From contig DASWJP010000099.1 in the NCBI GenBank assembly GCA_036397065.1, forward strand, positions 1 through 64,000: 64,000 bases of DNA, given 5' to 3'. This DNA comes from JAJFGI01 sp036397065 (GTDB lineage Bacteria > Pseudomonadota > Alphaproteobacteria > Kiloniellales > J153). This document shows positions 9,212-18,232 of the stretch, piece by piece; the stretch's first letter is position 1, and each line of letters starts with the position of its first letter. The notes below the pieces were generated by a model, which did not search any database, was not told where the DNA came from, and saw nothing but the letters and a program-made list of their open reading frames with translations. Position numbers and translations under genes: made by a program.

Positions 9212-10129
9212 TCAAGCCTCCAGCGCCTTGCCGCGGCCGACCAGCGCGGCGCGCAAGGCCAGGGCACCGAACGTGGCATACATCAGCAAGAACGACAGGG
9301 CAGCGCCAAACGGCCAGTCGTTGGCCGATTTAAACTGGCGCTCGATCACATTTCCGATGAGCTGGCTGTCGGTGCCGCCCAGCAGCTCGGGAATGAAAAA
9401 AGCGCCGAGCGCCGGAATGAAGACGATGATGATGCCCGACAATGCCCCATGCCAGGTCAGCGGAAAGACCACCGAGGTAAAGGTCCGCCAGTGCCCGGCA
9501 CCGAGATCCAGGCTGGCTTCCATGAACGATCGGTCAAGCTTTTCGATATTGGCATAGAGCGGCAGGATCATGAACGGGATGAAGGCGTAGACGATCCCCA
9601 TGCTCACGGCGAAATTGTTGTAAAGCATGTTCAGGGGCACGAACTGTTCGCCGAGCAATTGGTACGCACCTAATCCAACGGCGGTCAGCAGCCAATTGCC
9701 CTGATCCCACAGCCATTCGAGCGCGAAATTCACATAGCCGCGGGTGCGGAAGACCGCAATCAGGGCATAGGTGCGAATCAGTATGTTGATCCAGAACGGC
9801 AGGATCACCGCCAGCATCAGCCAAATTTTCCACCGCTCGGGCGCAAAGGCGATGGCAAAGGCCACCGGATAGCCAACCACCAGGCATATCAAGGTGGCCG
9901 CCCCGGCCATCCAGATGGATTTCCAAAAGATCTGCAGATACAGCGGCTGCAGGGCGCGGACATAGTTGTCCAGCGTGCCGGTGATGGCGATCTCGACAAC
10001 CCCGCGCTTCTCGCCGAACGAGATGAACCAGACAATCCCGAGGGGAATAAGAAAGAAAACCACGAGCCATGCCGTCGGCGGTATGCCGATGAGCCAAAAA
10101 ACGATCTTATTGTGGCGCCAGTTTTCCAT
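9212..10129 (-). CDS. potH: polyamine ABC transporter permease, PotH/PotB type
   Basis: A 305-residue integral membrane protein with six predicted helices and the EAA loop EASLDLGAGHWRTFTSVVFP at about residues 205-225. The N-terminus MENWRHNK runs straight into the first helix, as in PotH. It lies 122 bases downstream of the binding-protein gene, with a stable hairpin in the gap, and one base upstream of potI. It pairs with PotI to make the permease. Confidence 0.9.
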   Translation of the reverse strand: MENWRHNKIVFWLIGIPPTAWLVVFFLIPLGIVWFISFGEKRGVVEIAITGTLDNYVRALQPLYLQIFWKSIWMAGAATLICLVVGYPVAFAIAFAPERWKIWLMLAVILPFWINILIRTYALIAVFRTRGYVNFALEWLWDQGNWLLTAVGLGAYQLLGEQFVPLNMLYNNFAVSMGIVYAFIPFMILPLYANIEKLDRSFMEASLDLGAGHWRTFTSVVFPLTWHGALSGIIIVFIPALGAFFIPELLGGTDSQLIGNVIERQFKSANDWPFGAALSFLLMYATFGALALRAALVGRGKALEA

Positions 10130-10194
10130 CTCGCCGCGCGACTAATGTGACCGCATATCCTGTTCGTACCGCTGACCGGATATGGTTTGGGCCG

Positions 10195-10224
10195 CCCGGG
10201 TCAGGCCAACCGGCCCGACCCGGG
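10195..10224 (-). other. intercistronic stem-loop between potF and potH
   Basis: Outer arms CCCGGGTC (10195-10202) and GACCCGGG (10217-10224) are perfectly complementary, and an inner GGCC/GGCC stem closes on a 4-base loop after one mismatch, giving about 12 pairs. No T-run follows on the minus strand, so it is not a standard Rho-independent terminator. Such hairpins after a binding-protein gene usually protect its mRNA 3' end and raise its level relative to the permeases. Function is inferred from position and structure. Confidence 0.6.
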
Positions 10225-10251
10225 ACAGGACCGTCCCACTCACACGTCGCC

Positions 10252-11328
10252 TTAGGCTGCCTGAATGCGGGTCCAGGCCGCATCGAGAAGCTGAATCACC
10301 TCCTCACCTCGGTACCTCGGCGGCTCGCTGCGCGCGATCACATCATCCGGCGGGAACACCGCCGGATTGTTTACATACTCCGGCGACATCAACTTCTTCG
10401 CCGCCTCGTTCGGCGTCGCGTACTGGATGAAATCGGCCAGATCGGCGCCCACCTTGGCATCGAGAATGAAATTGATGAACTGGTGGGCATTCTCCGGATG
10501 CGGTGCGCCATTCGGAATGGCCAGGCAGTCCTGCCACAGATTGCCACCCTCCTTCGGCACCACATAGGAGATGTCATCATCCTCGGCCATGACCTGCAGG
10601 ATGTCGCCATTCCACTCCATGGTCAGGTCGACCTCGCTGGAGAGCAGCAAATCCTGGCCATTGTCATCGGCGAAGACCTTGATATGCGGCTTCTGCTTGA
10701 TCAGCAGCGCTTCGGCCTTCGCGATCTCGTCCGGGTTGACCGAGTTGTACGAATAGCCAAGATATTTCAGTGCCGTGCCAATGACCGCGGCTGCCTCGCC
10801 AAGCAGGGCGATGCGGCCGGAATACTGATCGGAATCGAACAGGACCTTCCAGCTGTCCGGCACGCCCTCGACCTTGGATTTCCGGTAGCCGATGCCGATC
10901 GTGCCCCACATATACGGCATGGAATGTTTGCGGCCCGGATCGAACGCCGCATCTCGGAACGCCTTCGAGACGTTCTTGAAATTCGGGATCTTCGCGTGAT
11001 CCAGGGGCAAGAGCATCTCGGCGCCGATCATGCGTTCGATAAAATCGTTGGTGGGAACGATGACATCGTAACCGGGATTGCCTTCCTTGAGCTTGGAGAA
11101 CAACTCGTCGTTGTCGGCGAACAGGTCCATGGTGACATCGATGCCCATGGCCCCCTTGAAATCGTCCAGGGTCGTCTCGCCGATATACGTGTCCCAATTA
11201 TAGAAATTCAGCTTCTTCTCCTCGGCGCCCCAGGAAAATTTCGGCTGGAAGGACAGCCCGGCGGCAACCGCGCCGGTACCGGCAAGGAATGAGCGACGGG
11301 AAAAACCCGTTCTGCGGCGTTGTCTCAT
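10252..11328 (-). CDS. potF: periplasmic polyamine-binding protein (PotF/PotD family), Tat-exported
   Basis: The 358-residue product begins MRQRRRTGFSRRSFLAG, a twin-arginine signal, followed by a hydrophobic stretch and the mature start EEKKLNFYNWDTYIGETT, characteristic of spermidine/putrescine-binding proteins. The ATG at 11328 has GGAGG eight bases upstream; upstream in-frame codons are not convincing. Tat export fits alphaproteobacterial homologues that fold before export. It is the first gene of the transporter operon. A TTGACA hexamer on the minus strand (11559-11554) lies about 225 bases upstream, but its -10 spacing is poor. Confidence 0.92.
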   Translation of the reverse strand: MRQRRRTGFSRRSFLAGTGAVAAGLSFQPKFSWGAEEKKLNFYNWDTYIGETTLDDFKGAMGIDVTMDLFADNDELFSKLKEGNPGYDVIVPTNDFIERMIGAEMLLPLDHAKIPNFKNVSKAFRDAAFDPGRKHSMPYMWGTIGIGYRKSKVEGVPDSWKVLFDSDQYSGRIALLGEAAAVIGTALKYLGYSYNSVNPDEIAKAEALLIKQKPHIKVFADDNGQDLLLSSEVDLTMEWNGDILQVMAEDDDISYVVPKEGGNLWQDCLAIPNGAPHPENAHQFINFILDAKVGADLADFIQYATPNEAAKKLMSPEYVNNPAVFPPDDVIARSEPPRYRGEEVIQLLDAAWTRIQAA

Positions 11329-11583
11329 GTATGTAGCCTCCTCTGCTCGTAGCGGGCCCTGGCTGCGAATCGACCTGATCCGTGCTGGTTTATCTCCGCA
11401 ATTTCGATGGCCTCGACCCAACGGATGCGTGCCACCCGCAGGCCGGCCGAACCACCAACCCAAGTCTCTTGTGAACCGCTTTGGCGACCATCGGGCTTCT
11501 CGGCGCCGGATGTAAGTCCACTATTAAGAATACAAGCCCGCCCGCCAGCAGCTTGTCAACGCGCGTGGTGGCGAGAGTCCAGA

Positions 11584-12246
11584 CTATTGGCCCGGCCGCA
11601 ATTGTGGAATCAATTCCATGGCGCCGGCCATCGTATCGGCATGGCGGACTTGAAAATCCCGGGAAGCAAGCTTCACTGCCTCCGCCCGCTCCCTTGGGCC
11701 ATGGCCGGTCAGCACGTGCAGGCCGCCCGCCAGGCCGCCGGCCCGGCCGGCCGCCAGGTCGCCGGCTCTGTCGCCGATGATCCAGGATCGCGGCAAATCC
11801 ACATCCAGGCGCGCACCGGCGCGAAGAATCATGCCCGGCAGCGGCTTGCGGCAGGGGTGTGCCGGATGGCGGAACGGCGGTTTACCCTCCGGATGATACG
11901 GGCAGGCGATCACCAGATCGAGGTGCGCGCCCCGTGCCGCCAGATCGGCGGCAATGCGGGCTTCGGTCGCGGCAAATTCCGCCCAGCCATAGAGGCCGCG
12001 GCCGATTCCCGATTGGTTGGTCAAGACAATGACGGGCGTGCACTGGCGGTTGGTGGCGGCGATGACCTCGGCGGCACCGGCGATCAGCCCCACATCCTCG
12101 GGCCGGTGCAAATAGCCGACCTCCTCGACGATGACCCCGTCCCGATCGAGGAACAGGGCCGGCCGCCGCGCCGCCCAGCCCGCCGCCGCATCGCCGCGTA
12201 CCGCGCACCAGATGCCATCGCCTTCGACCTGTTCGGGCACGTTCAA
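11584..12246 (-). CDS. gmhB: D-glycero-beta-D-manno-heptose 1,7-bisphosphate 7-phosphatase (HAD-IIIA)
   Basis: A 220-residue HAD-IIIA phosphatase with nucleophile/acid motif FLDRDGVI (Asp34, Asp36), motif II LTNQSGIGRG, Cys/His zinc-loop residues in CPYHPEGK...HPCRKP, and motif IV IIGDRAGD. The zinc loop is typical of GmhB, which removes the C7 phosphate during ADP-heptose synthesis for lipopolysaccharide. The N-terminus has about 28 extra residues before the catalytic strand. The start is TTG at 12246, with GGAGG about 5 bases upstream; GTG at 12240 is an alternative. Neighbouring glycan genes support an envelope role. Histidinol-phosphatase activity is a less likely alternative. Confidence 0.85.
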   Translation of the reverse strand: MNVPEQVEGDGIWCAVRGDAAAGWAARRPALFLDRDGVIVEEVGYLHRPEDVGLIAGAAEVIAATNRQCTPVIVLTNQSGIGRGLYGWAEFAATEARIAADLAARGAHLDLVIACPYHPEGKPPFRHPAHPCRKPLPGMILRAGARLDVDLPRSWIIGDRAGDLAAGRAGGLAGGLHVLTGHGPRERAEAVKLASRDFQVRHADTMAGAMELIPQLRPGQ

Positions 12247-12273
12247 GACTTCCTCCCGGCTCTGGCGGCGGTG

Positions 12274-13296
12274 TTAGGGATTGCGGCGCCGATCGCCGCG
12301 ATGGCCCAGGGCGAAGTGAGCCAACAGTAAAGCGACAGCCGCCACCGCCCCTGGGAGCGCCACCCACGTAAACCCCAAGGCCGCGGCCACGGCCAGCCCG
12401 ATCAGTGCCAGATTACAGGCCAACACCTTGGCCGCCACGGCGGCGTGGGTGGCGCCGCTGGCCACCGCGCGCTGATAGAAGTGCGCGCGGTGCGCCCGCC
12501 AGACCTGTTCCCCGCGCAGCAGCCGCCGCACCAGCGTGATCGTCGCATCGGCCAGGTAATAAAGCGGCAGAATGGCCGCCGCCAGCCACTGCCCGTGTGC
12601 CGCCGTGATCAGCAAGAGCCAGCCGAGAACGAAGCCGAGCGGGATGCTGCCGACATCGCCGAGGAAGATCCGGGCCGGCGCCCAATTCCAGGCCAGGAAA
12701 CCGAGCGCCGCCGCCGCCAGCAGCGCCGGCATGGCCACCTGGGGCGCCGCCAGCCCGGCCAGCCAGGCTACCAGTGCCAGGCCCATACCCAGCGCTGCGG
12801 TCTCGACTCCGGTGATCCCGTCGATGCCGTCCATGAAGTTGAAAAGATTGATAAACCAAAGCCATAGAAGGGCCGTGGCCAGCCGATCGAAGAGCCACGG
12901 CAGCGCGCCCTGGAACACCAGCCCCGCATCCGGAAAGGACAGCAGCGCCACCGCCACCGCCATAATCTGAGCCGCCAGGCGGGCCGCCACCGGCAGGCTG
13001 CCCCGCACATCGTCAAGCCACGAGATCACCGCGAGAACGGCCACACCGGCCATGACGGGGGGAAAGCCCGGCGGCGCGCTGCCCAGCCAGGCGGCCGCCG
13101 CCGCCCAGGCCAGACTCACGACAACCATCAATCCCAGTCCGCCGCCACGCGGCAATGGCGTGGCATGACTGCTGCGGGCGTTGGGCCGGTCGAGCACCGC
13201 ATGGCACAGAAGCATTTGCCGGACCCAGCCGACGGCGGCCCAGGACAACACAGCCGTCACGACACAGGCCAGGATGAGAAGGACAAATCCGGGCAC
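12274..13296 (-). CDS. undecaprenyl-phosphate sugar-1-phosphate transferase, WecA/WbpL-like
   Basis: 340 residues with about ten to eleven hydrophobic helices. It carries the polyprenyl-phosphate transferase motifs SWLDD (about residue 90), NLFNFMDGIDGI, IFLGDVGS and the C-terminal HRAHFYQRA, the signature of the MraY/WecA family. It loads the first sugar phosphate on undecaprenyl phosphate to begin surface polysaccharide synthesis. It starts with GTG at 13296, five bases past the glycosyltransferase stop, with AAGG just upstream. The HxHFYQ form resembles WbpL-type enzymes; the donor sugar is not determined. Confidence 0.87.
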   Translation of the reverse strand: MPGFVLLILACVVTAVLSWAAVGWVRQMLLCHAVLDRPNARSSHATPLPRGGGLGLMVVVSLAWAAAAAWLGSAPPGFPPVMAGVAVLAVISWLDDVRGSLPVAARLAAQIMAVAVALLSFPDAGLVFQGALPWLFDRLATALLWLWFINLFNFMDGIDGITGVETAALGMGLALVAWLAGLAAPQVAMPALLAAAALGFLAWNWAPARIFLGDVGSIPLGFVLGWLLLITAAHGQWLAAAILPLYYLADATITLVRRLLRGEQVWRAHRAHFYQRAVASGATHAAVAAKVLACNLALIGLAVAAALGFTWVALPGAVAAVALLLAHFALGHRGDRRRNP

Positions 13297-13301
13297 GCGC
13301 T

Positions 13302-14456
13302 CTACCTTTCGGCCATCGACGGACGTGGTTCAAGGCCCAGCACCGTCATTTGCCGGTTCAGCACCTGGGCCTCGTCGAACAGCGCCTGGGCACGCCGGGT
13401 GCCGGCCCGGCCCATGCTGTCCCGTAAATCCGGATCATCCACCAGCCGGTTCAGTGCCGCGGCGAGGGCGCGGGCATCGCGGACCGGGACCAGAAAGCCG
13501 GTTTCTCCATCGGCCACTTCCTCGCGGCAGCCGCGAATATCCGTGGCAACCACCGGCAATCCGCTGGCCATGGCCTCGATGATACTGCGCGGCATTCCCT
13601 CCCGATAGGAGGGCAGCACGAACACGTCGGCGGCCGATAACAGCGCCGGCACATCGTCCCGCCGGCCCAGCAAGGAAATTTTCCCCCCAAGAACGGGATC
13701 ATCCGCGATGTCCTTGAGCACAGACGCCAACGCACCGGCATGGTCGCTGGGCAGTCGTTCGCCGATCACCCAAAGCTTCGCCTCCACATGACGCATGGCC
13801 TCGAACAGCTCGGTAAATCCCTTTTCCTTGACCAACCGGCCGATGGTGACGATGACGCGATCCGCCGGCCCGGCGCCAAGCGCGCGCCGAAGGCGTAAGC
13901 GATCTTGCTCGCCCGCCTCTGCGGACGGTTGAAAAATCCTGAGATCGACACCGTTGCCGATCACGTCGATGGTGCCCCGGCAGAGGCGATACCGTCGCGC
14001 GGACTCCGCATCCTCGGCCGATTGCGTCATGAGAATATCGGTGCACCGGCCTGCGAGCCATTCGGCGGCGATGAATACGAGTCGCAGAGGATACGGCATG
14101 TTGTCGTGGAAATAGAACCCGTGCGCCGTATAGGCCACCGTCGGCACGCCGGCCGCCACCGCCGCAAACCGGGCGACAAGAGAAACGCTTGGCGTGTGCA
14201 CATGAACCATATCGAAACGCTCGCGGCGAAAAATCCGTACCAGCGCGATAAAGGCTTTGATATGGGCCACGGGCGATAGCCGCCTGGCCGATGGGATGTT
14301 CTCGAACCGAAAGCCTTCGGCACGCAAGGGATTGAGCATCGGTCCATCGGCGCAAATGCCGACGACCTCATGACCGGACGTGCGAAGCGCGTGAAGCAGC
14401 GGTCCAAGCAGCCGGTACATGGTGAAGTCGACGGCGCAAAGTTCGCAGATTTTCAT
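13302..14456 (-). CDS. glycosyltransferase family 4-type (GT-B) enzyme
   Basis: From the ATG at 14456 the protein has 384 residues. The N-terminal Rossmann half contains a VHVHTPSVS motif and TAHGFYFHD. The C-terminal half holds the GRLVKEKGF, LPSYREGMPRSIIEAMASGLPVV signature, the EX7E donor-binding motif of retaining GT4 enzymes. It is cytosolic and likely adds a sugar to a lipid-linked oligosaccharide started by the adjacent WecA-like protein, with which it forms an operon. A longer in-frame start 29 codons upstream lacks support. Confidence 0.87.
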   Translation of the reverse strand: MKICELCAVDFTMYRLLGPLLHALRTSGHEVVGICADGPMLNPLRAEGFRFENIPSARRLSPVAHIKAFIALVRIFRRERFDMVHVHTPSVSLVARFAAVAAGVPTVAYTAHGFYFHDNMPYPLRLVFIAAEWLAGRCTDILMTQSAEDAESARRYRLCRGTIDVIGNGVDLRIFQPSAEAGEQDRLRLRRALGAGPADRVIVTIGRLVKEKGFTELFEAMRHVEAKLWVIGERLPSDHAGALASVLKDIADDPVLGGKISLLGRRDDVPALLSAADVFVLPSYREGMPRSIIEAMASGLPVVATDIRGCREEVADGETGFLVPVRDARALAAALNRLVDDPDLRDSMGRAGTRRAQALFDEAQVLNRQMTVLGLEPRPSMAER

Positions 14457-14726
14457 AGCAGTGCCCGCGGTCGCCCGTTCGGGACGCTCGCCATTCGTGG
14501 GAAAGTCATCTGGACCGCGCGCGCGCCAATACAGTGCCTGCAATCAGCATGGGCGCCGGTCCGCGCAATTGCATGTGACGCCCAGGGACTCTGTTGATAT
14601 ATCAAACCGGGAATGCCTGCCAGCGTAGGTATGGCTGGCCAACGGCGTTATCTTCTGCTGTGTTGGCACGGGTTTTGGCTTGGGTGGAGCATACAGTTTC
14701 TTGAGGGGGCGATCTCGGCAAAATCC

Positions 14727-16028
14727 GTGACAGCAGCCACCGTGTTCTCGGCGTACCGGATTCTCAGCCGCGCCGCCGGGCCCCTCATCCGCGCCCACCT
14801 GCGCCGCCGCGCGGCGGGCGGGCGCGAGGATCTGTTGCGCCTGGGCGAACGCTTCGGCCACGCCGGCTCCGTGCGGCCGCCGGGCAGCCTGGTGTGGATT
14901 CACGCCGCCAGTGTCGGCGAATCGGTTTCCGCCCTGCCGATCGTCGAGCGCATCCGGCGCGACTGGCCGGCCCTCACCGTCCTGATTACCACCGGCACCG
15001 TCACGTCGGCCAAGCTGATGACCGAGCGTCTGCCCCTCGGCGTGTTGCATCAGTACGCGCCGGTGGATTTGCCGGGCGCCGTGCGCGGTTTTCTCGACCA
15101 TTGGCGGCCGGCCCTGGGCATGGTCATCGAGTCCGAGCTTTGGCCGAACCTGTTGAGCCGGGCCAAGGCACAGGGCGTCCGCCTGGCCCTGGTGAACGGC
15201 CGCATGTCGGCATCCTCGTTTGCCGGATGGCGGCGATTTCGGCCCGTCGCCGCGCGGTTGCTGAGCCTGTTCGATGTGATCCTGGCGCAAACGGAGGAGG
15301 ACCGGGCGCGTTTCCAGGAGCTCGGCGCCCGGGACGCACGGTGCCTCGGCAACCTGAAATTCGCTGCAGCCGCCTTGTCCGCCGATGCCGGGCATCTGCG
15401 CGAACTGCGGGCGGCACTGGGCGAGAGGCCCCGCTGGCTCGCCGCCTCGACCCATCCCGGCGAGGAAGACATGATCGCCAGGGTTCACGCCAAGCTGGCG
15501 CCGCGCCACCCCGGTTTGCTCACCATGATCGCTCCACGCCATCCGAACCGTGGCCCCGGCATCGCGGCGCGGTTGCGGGTCTCTGGGCACACCGTGGCCA
15601 GGCGGGGCGCCGGTGAGACCCCATCGGCGGCGGCGGGTATCTACGTGGTGGATACCATGGGCGAGATGGGCTTGTGGTACCGGTTGTCCGATATCGTCTT
15701 TGTCGGCGGCTCCCTGGTGCCCAGCGGTGGCCACAACCTGATCGAGCCGGCCCGCCTCGGCTGCGCCGTGGTCAGCGGCCCGCACACCAGCAATTTCCGC
15801 CGCATGGCCGAGGGCATGATGGGCGCCCAGGCGATACGGCGCGTGCACGATGACGCCGAGCTGGCTGTCACCATCGGAGAGCTTCTGGAGGACGCCACGG
15901 CGCGGAAGCAATTGGCTGCGGCCGCCGCCGCCTTTGCCGAAGCCGAAGCCGGAGTCCTCGACGCTATCGTCGCAGCCCTGGCGCCGCTTCTCGACCGGGC
16001 GGCTCAGTCCGGCAGGGTATCCGGCTGA
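14727..16028 (+). CDS. waaA: 3-deoxy-D-manno-octulosonic acid (Kdo) transferase
   Basis: From GTG 14727 the protein has 433 residues, close to the usual length. It opens with the family pattern AYRILSRAAGPLI...ARRR/REDLLRLGERFG and carries IHAASVGESVSALPI, the acceptor-side motif, then ESELWPN, ASTHPGEE and GGSLVPSGGHN, all WaaA hallmarks. It adds Kdo to lipid IVA at the inner-membrane inner face. The frame is open back to 14613, but those codons look non-coding; no strong ribosome site marks either start. The 3' end overlaps the opposite-strand oxidoreductase gene by 25 bases. Confidence 0.88.
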   Translation: MTAATVFSAYRILSRAAGPLIRAHLRRRAAGGREDLLRLGERFGHAGSVRPPGSLVWIHAASVGESVSALPIVERIRRDWPALTVLITTGTVTSAKLMTERLPLGVLHQYAPVDLPGAVRGFLDHWRPALGMVIESELWPNLLSRAKAQGVRLALVNGRMSASSFAGWRRFRPVAARLLSLFDVILAQTEEDRARFQELGARDARCLGNLKFAAAALSADAGHLRELRAALGERPRWLAASTHPGEEDMIARVHAKLAPRHPGLLTMIAPRHPNRGPGIAARLRVSGHTVARRGAGETPSAAAGIYVVDTMGEMGLWYRLSDIVFVGGSLVPSGGHNLIEPARLGCAVVSGPHTSNFRRMAEGMMGAQAIRRVHDDAELAVTIGELLEDATARKQLAAAAAAFAEAEAGVLDAIVAALAPLLDRAAQSGRVSG

Positions 16029-16912
16029 GTCCCAAGGCGGGCCGGCGGGTTCAACCGCTCGATCTCCAGCAGAATGGCGCTGTGGTCGTAGCCGGCGCCG
16101 CCGTGATCCACCACGGCCTGGAAGAGTTTGCGCACCTCATCGGCCAGCGGCAAGGTCAGACCGGACTCCTTGGCCACCACCGCGACGTTGTTGAGATCCT
16201 TCAGATGCATGCGCGCCGGGCCGCCGGGCAGAAACCGCCGGTCGAGCATGCGCTGGCCGTGGATCTGCAGGATCAGGCTGTCGGCGAAGCCGCCCAGCAA
16301 GGCCTGCCGGACCGCGGCCGGATCGGCGCCGCCGCGCTCCGCCAGCAACAGGCCCTCCGCCACCGCGCCGATGGCCAGGGCGACGATCACCTGGTTGGCC
16401 AGCTTGGCGACCTGGCCGGCGCCGGGCGGGCCGACATGGGTCGGCCGCCCCAAGCACGCCAGCACCGCGCTGCCACGCGCGTAGTCCGCCTCGGTGCCGC
16501 CCACCATGATGGCCAGACTGGCCTTCTCGGCGCCGCTCGGCCCGCCCGAGACCGGCGAATCGAGATGGCCGATGCCGACCGCCGCCAGGCGTTGCGCATG
16601 GTCGCGGGCCCGTGCCGGCTCGATCGAGCTGGTATCGATCACCAGGCCGCCGCGCGGCATGGCTTCGGCCACCCCATCGCGAAACAGCATGTCCCCCACG
16701 GCCGCGCCATCGGCCAGCATGGTGAACACCACATCGGCCGCCTTGGCCGCCGCCGCCGAGGTTTCGGCAACCGTCGCACCACCTTCGGCAAGCGGCTTGG
16801 TCTTAGCGACCGTGCGATTCCAAACGGTCACGGCATAGCCGGCCTTGAGCAGATTGGCGGCCATGGGCGCACCCATGATCCCGATGCCGAGAAACGCGAT
16901 GCGCGGCTTCAT
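16004..16912 (-). CDS. NAD(P)-dependent beta-hydroxyacid dehydrogenase family protein
   Basis: A 302-residue member of the 3-hydroxyisobutyrate/tartronate semialdehyde reductase family. The N-terminus has FLGIGIMGAPMAANL, the Rossmann glycine motif; the substrate-binding DSPVSGGPSGAE and the catalytic Lys region AGQVAKLANQ are intact, and the NNVAVV C-terminal helix is present. It oxidises or reduces beta-hydroxyacids; the specific substrate is not evident and no pathway partner is adjacent. The last 25 bases overlap the waaA 3' end on the opposite strand. Confidence 0.85.
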   Translation of the reverse strand: MKPRIAFLGIGIMGAPMAANLLKAGYAVTVWNRTVAKTKPLAEGGATVAETSAAAAKAADVVFTMLADGAAVGDMLFRDGVAEAMPRGGLVIDTSSIEPARARDHAQRLAAVGIGHLDSPVSGGPSGAEKASLAIMVGGTEADYARGSAVLACLGRPTHVGPPGAGQVAKLANQVIVALAIGAVAEGLLLAERGGADPAAVRQALLGGFADSLILQIHGQRMLDRRFLPGGPARMHLKDLNNVAVVAKESGLTLPLADEVRKLFQAVVDHGGAGYDHSAILLEIERLNPPARLGTQPDTLPD

Positions 16913-17081
16913 TGATCTCGCGACTCCGTCCGATGTGAATACCTGTTGCGGTATCTTAGGCCGCGCGTGCCGCCACGCCGAGGATTAATCGGCGCGGCAG
17001 GTTATTCCGTCAGGAGACAAGGGTTCAGCACTCACCCCATCGTGATTCGCCATGGCGGGGCGCGGCCCGGATAGTGTTTCT

Positions 17082-18071
17082 ATGCGCAGGCGACACAGAT
17101 GGGGCCGCGGCGGCTGGCTCGCGGCGGTTTTGGTCTTTGGTTTCACCGGAACCGCACAGGCTGGCCCCGAGGAATGGGCCGCGGCCTGGCCGAAGACGGA
17201 TTTCTCCAAGACCGCGGTTGATTTTTCCGAAATCCTCAGCGGCGGCCCACCCAAGGACGGCATTCCATCCATCGACGATCCCAAGTTCGCGGCCGTCTCC
17301 GCGATCACCGATCTGGCCGCGACCGAGCCGGTGGTCGGTCTGACCGTCAACGGCGATGCCCGCGCCTATCCGCTGCGCATTCTCACGTGGCACGAAATCG
17401 TCAACGATGTGGTCGGCGGTGTGCCGGTGATCGTCACCTATTGCCCGCTATGCAACTCCGCCATCGTCTATGACCGGCGCGTGGATGGCCGGGCTGTCGA
17501 GTTCGGCACCACCGGCAAGCTGCGGCATTCCGACTTGGTGATGTACGACCGGGAGACGGAAAGCTGGTGGCAGCAGTTCCTGGGCGAGGCCATCATCGGC
17601 GTGCGCGCCGGCACCCGGCTGACCGCCCTGCCGGCGCGGTTGGAATCGTGGGAGAAATTCAAAAGCCGCCACCCGGACGGCCAGGTCCTGATCCCCGATA
17701 ATCCGGAAATGCGCGCCTATGGCGCCAACCCTTATGTCGGTTACGACGGCGCCGCCGCGCCTTTCCTCTATGCCGGCGCCATGCCGGTGGGAATCGAGCC
17801 CATGGCCCGTGTGGTGGCGGTCGGCGACCAGGCGTGGTCCTTGGAACTGCTGCGCCGGGAGAAGCGGATCGAAAGCGGCGATCTGGTGCTGACCTGGGAG
17901 GCCGGGCAGAACTCCGCCCTCGATACCCGCGCCATCGCCCAGGGCCGCGACGTGGGCAACGTGCTGGTGCAACGAATGGGCGCCGGCGGCCTGGCGGACA
18001 TCCCTTACGACGTGACCTTCGCCTTCGTCTTCAACGCTTTCCATCCGCAGGGCACTCTGCACAAGGACTAG
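17082..18071 (+). CDS. exported DUF3179 domain protein
   Basis: The 329-residue product begins MRRRHRWGRGG then a hydrophobic run ending TAQA, a Sec signal peptide. The rest is one DUF3179 domain: VNGDARAYPLRILTWHEIVND, then TYCPLCNSAIVYDR with two cysteines, and later GTTGKLRHSDLVMYDRETESWW. The family is widespread, mostly exported, and of unknown function; the CPLCNS motif suggests a metal- or redox-linked role. An alternative ATG at 17052 would lengthen the N-terminus by 10 residues. Confidence 0.85.
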   Translation: MRRRHRWGRGGWLAAVLVFGFTGTAQAGPEEWAAAWPKTDFSKTAVDFSEILSGGPPKDGIPSIDDPKFAAVSAITDLAATEPVVGLTVNGDARAYPLRILTWHEIVNDVVGGVPVIVTYCPLCNSAIVYDRRVDGRAVEFGTTGKLRHSDLVMYDRETESWWQQFLGEAIIGVRAGTRLTALPARLESWEKFKSRHPDGQVLIPDNPEMRAYGANPYVGYDGAAAPFLYAGAMPVGIEPMARVVAVGDQAWSLELLRREKRIESGDLVLTWEAGQNSALDTRAIAQGRDVGNVLVQRMGAGGLADIPYDVTFAFVFNAFHPQGTLHKD

Positions 18072-18232
18072 ACTCGGCCAATTCTCCACAATTGGCGCTG
18101 GCCCTCTCGCGGACGCCGGACTAATCTGCCCGTCCTGAACGCAAGGGCGGGTCCTTTGCGACTCGGCGGCGCCCTCCCCGTGCTGCCATGGGGGTGATCC
18201 TTTTCGGCCACGGCCCAATATCTCAACAATAT

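Noticed and set aside
14544..15911. 455-codon minus-strand frame opposite waaA
   Set aside because: Antisense shadow of the waaA gene; composition is not protein-like.
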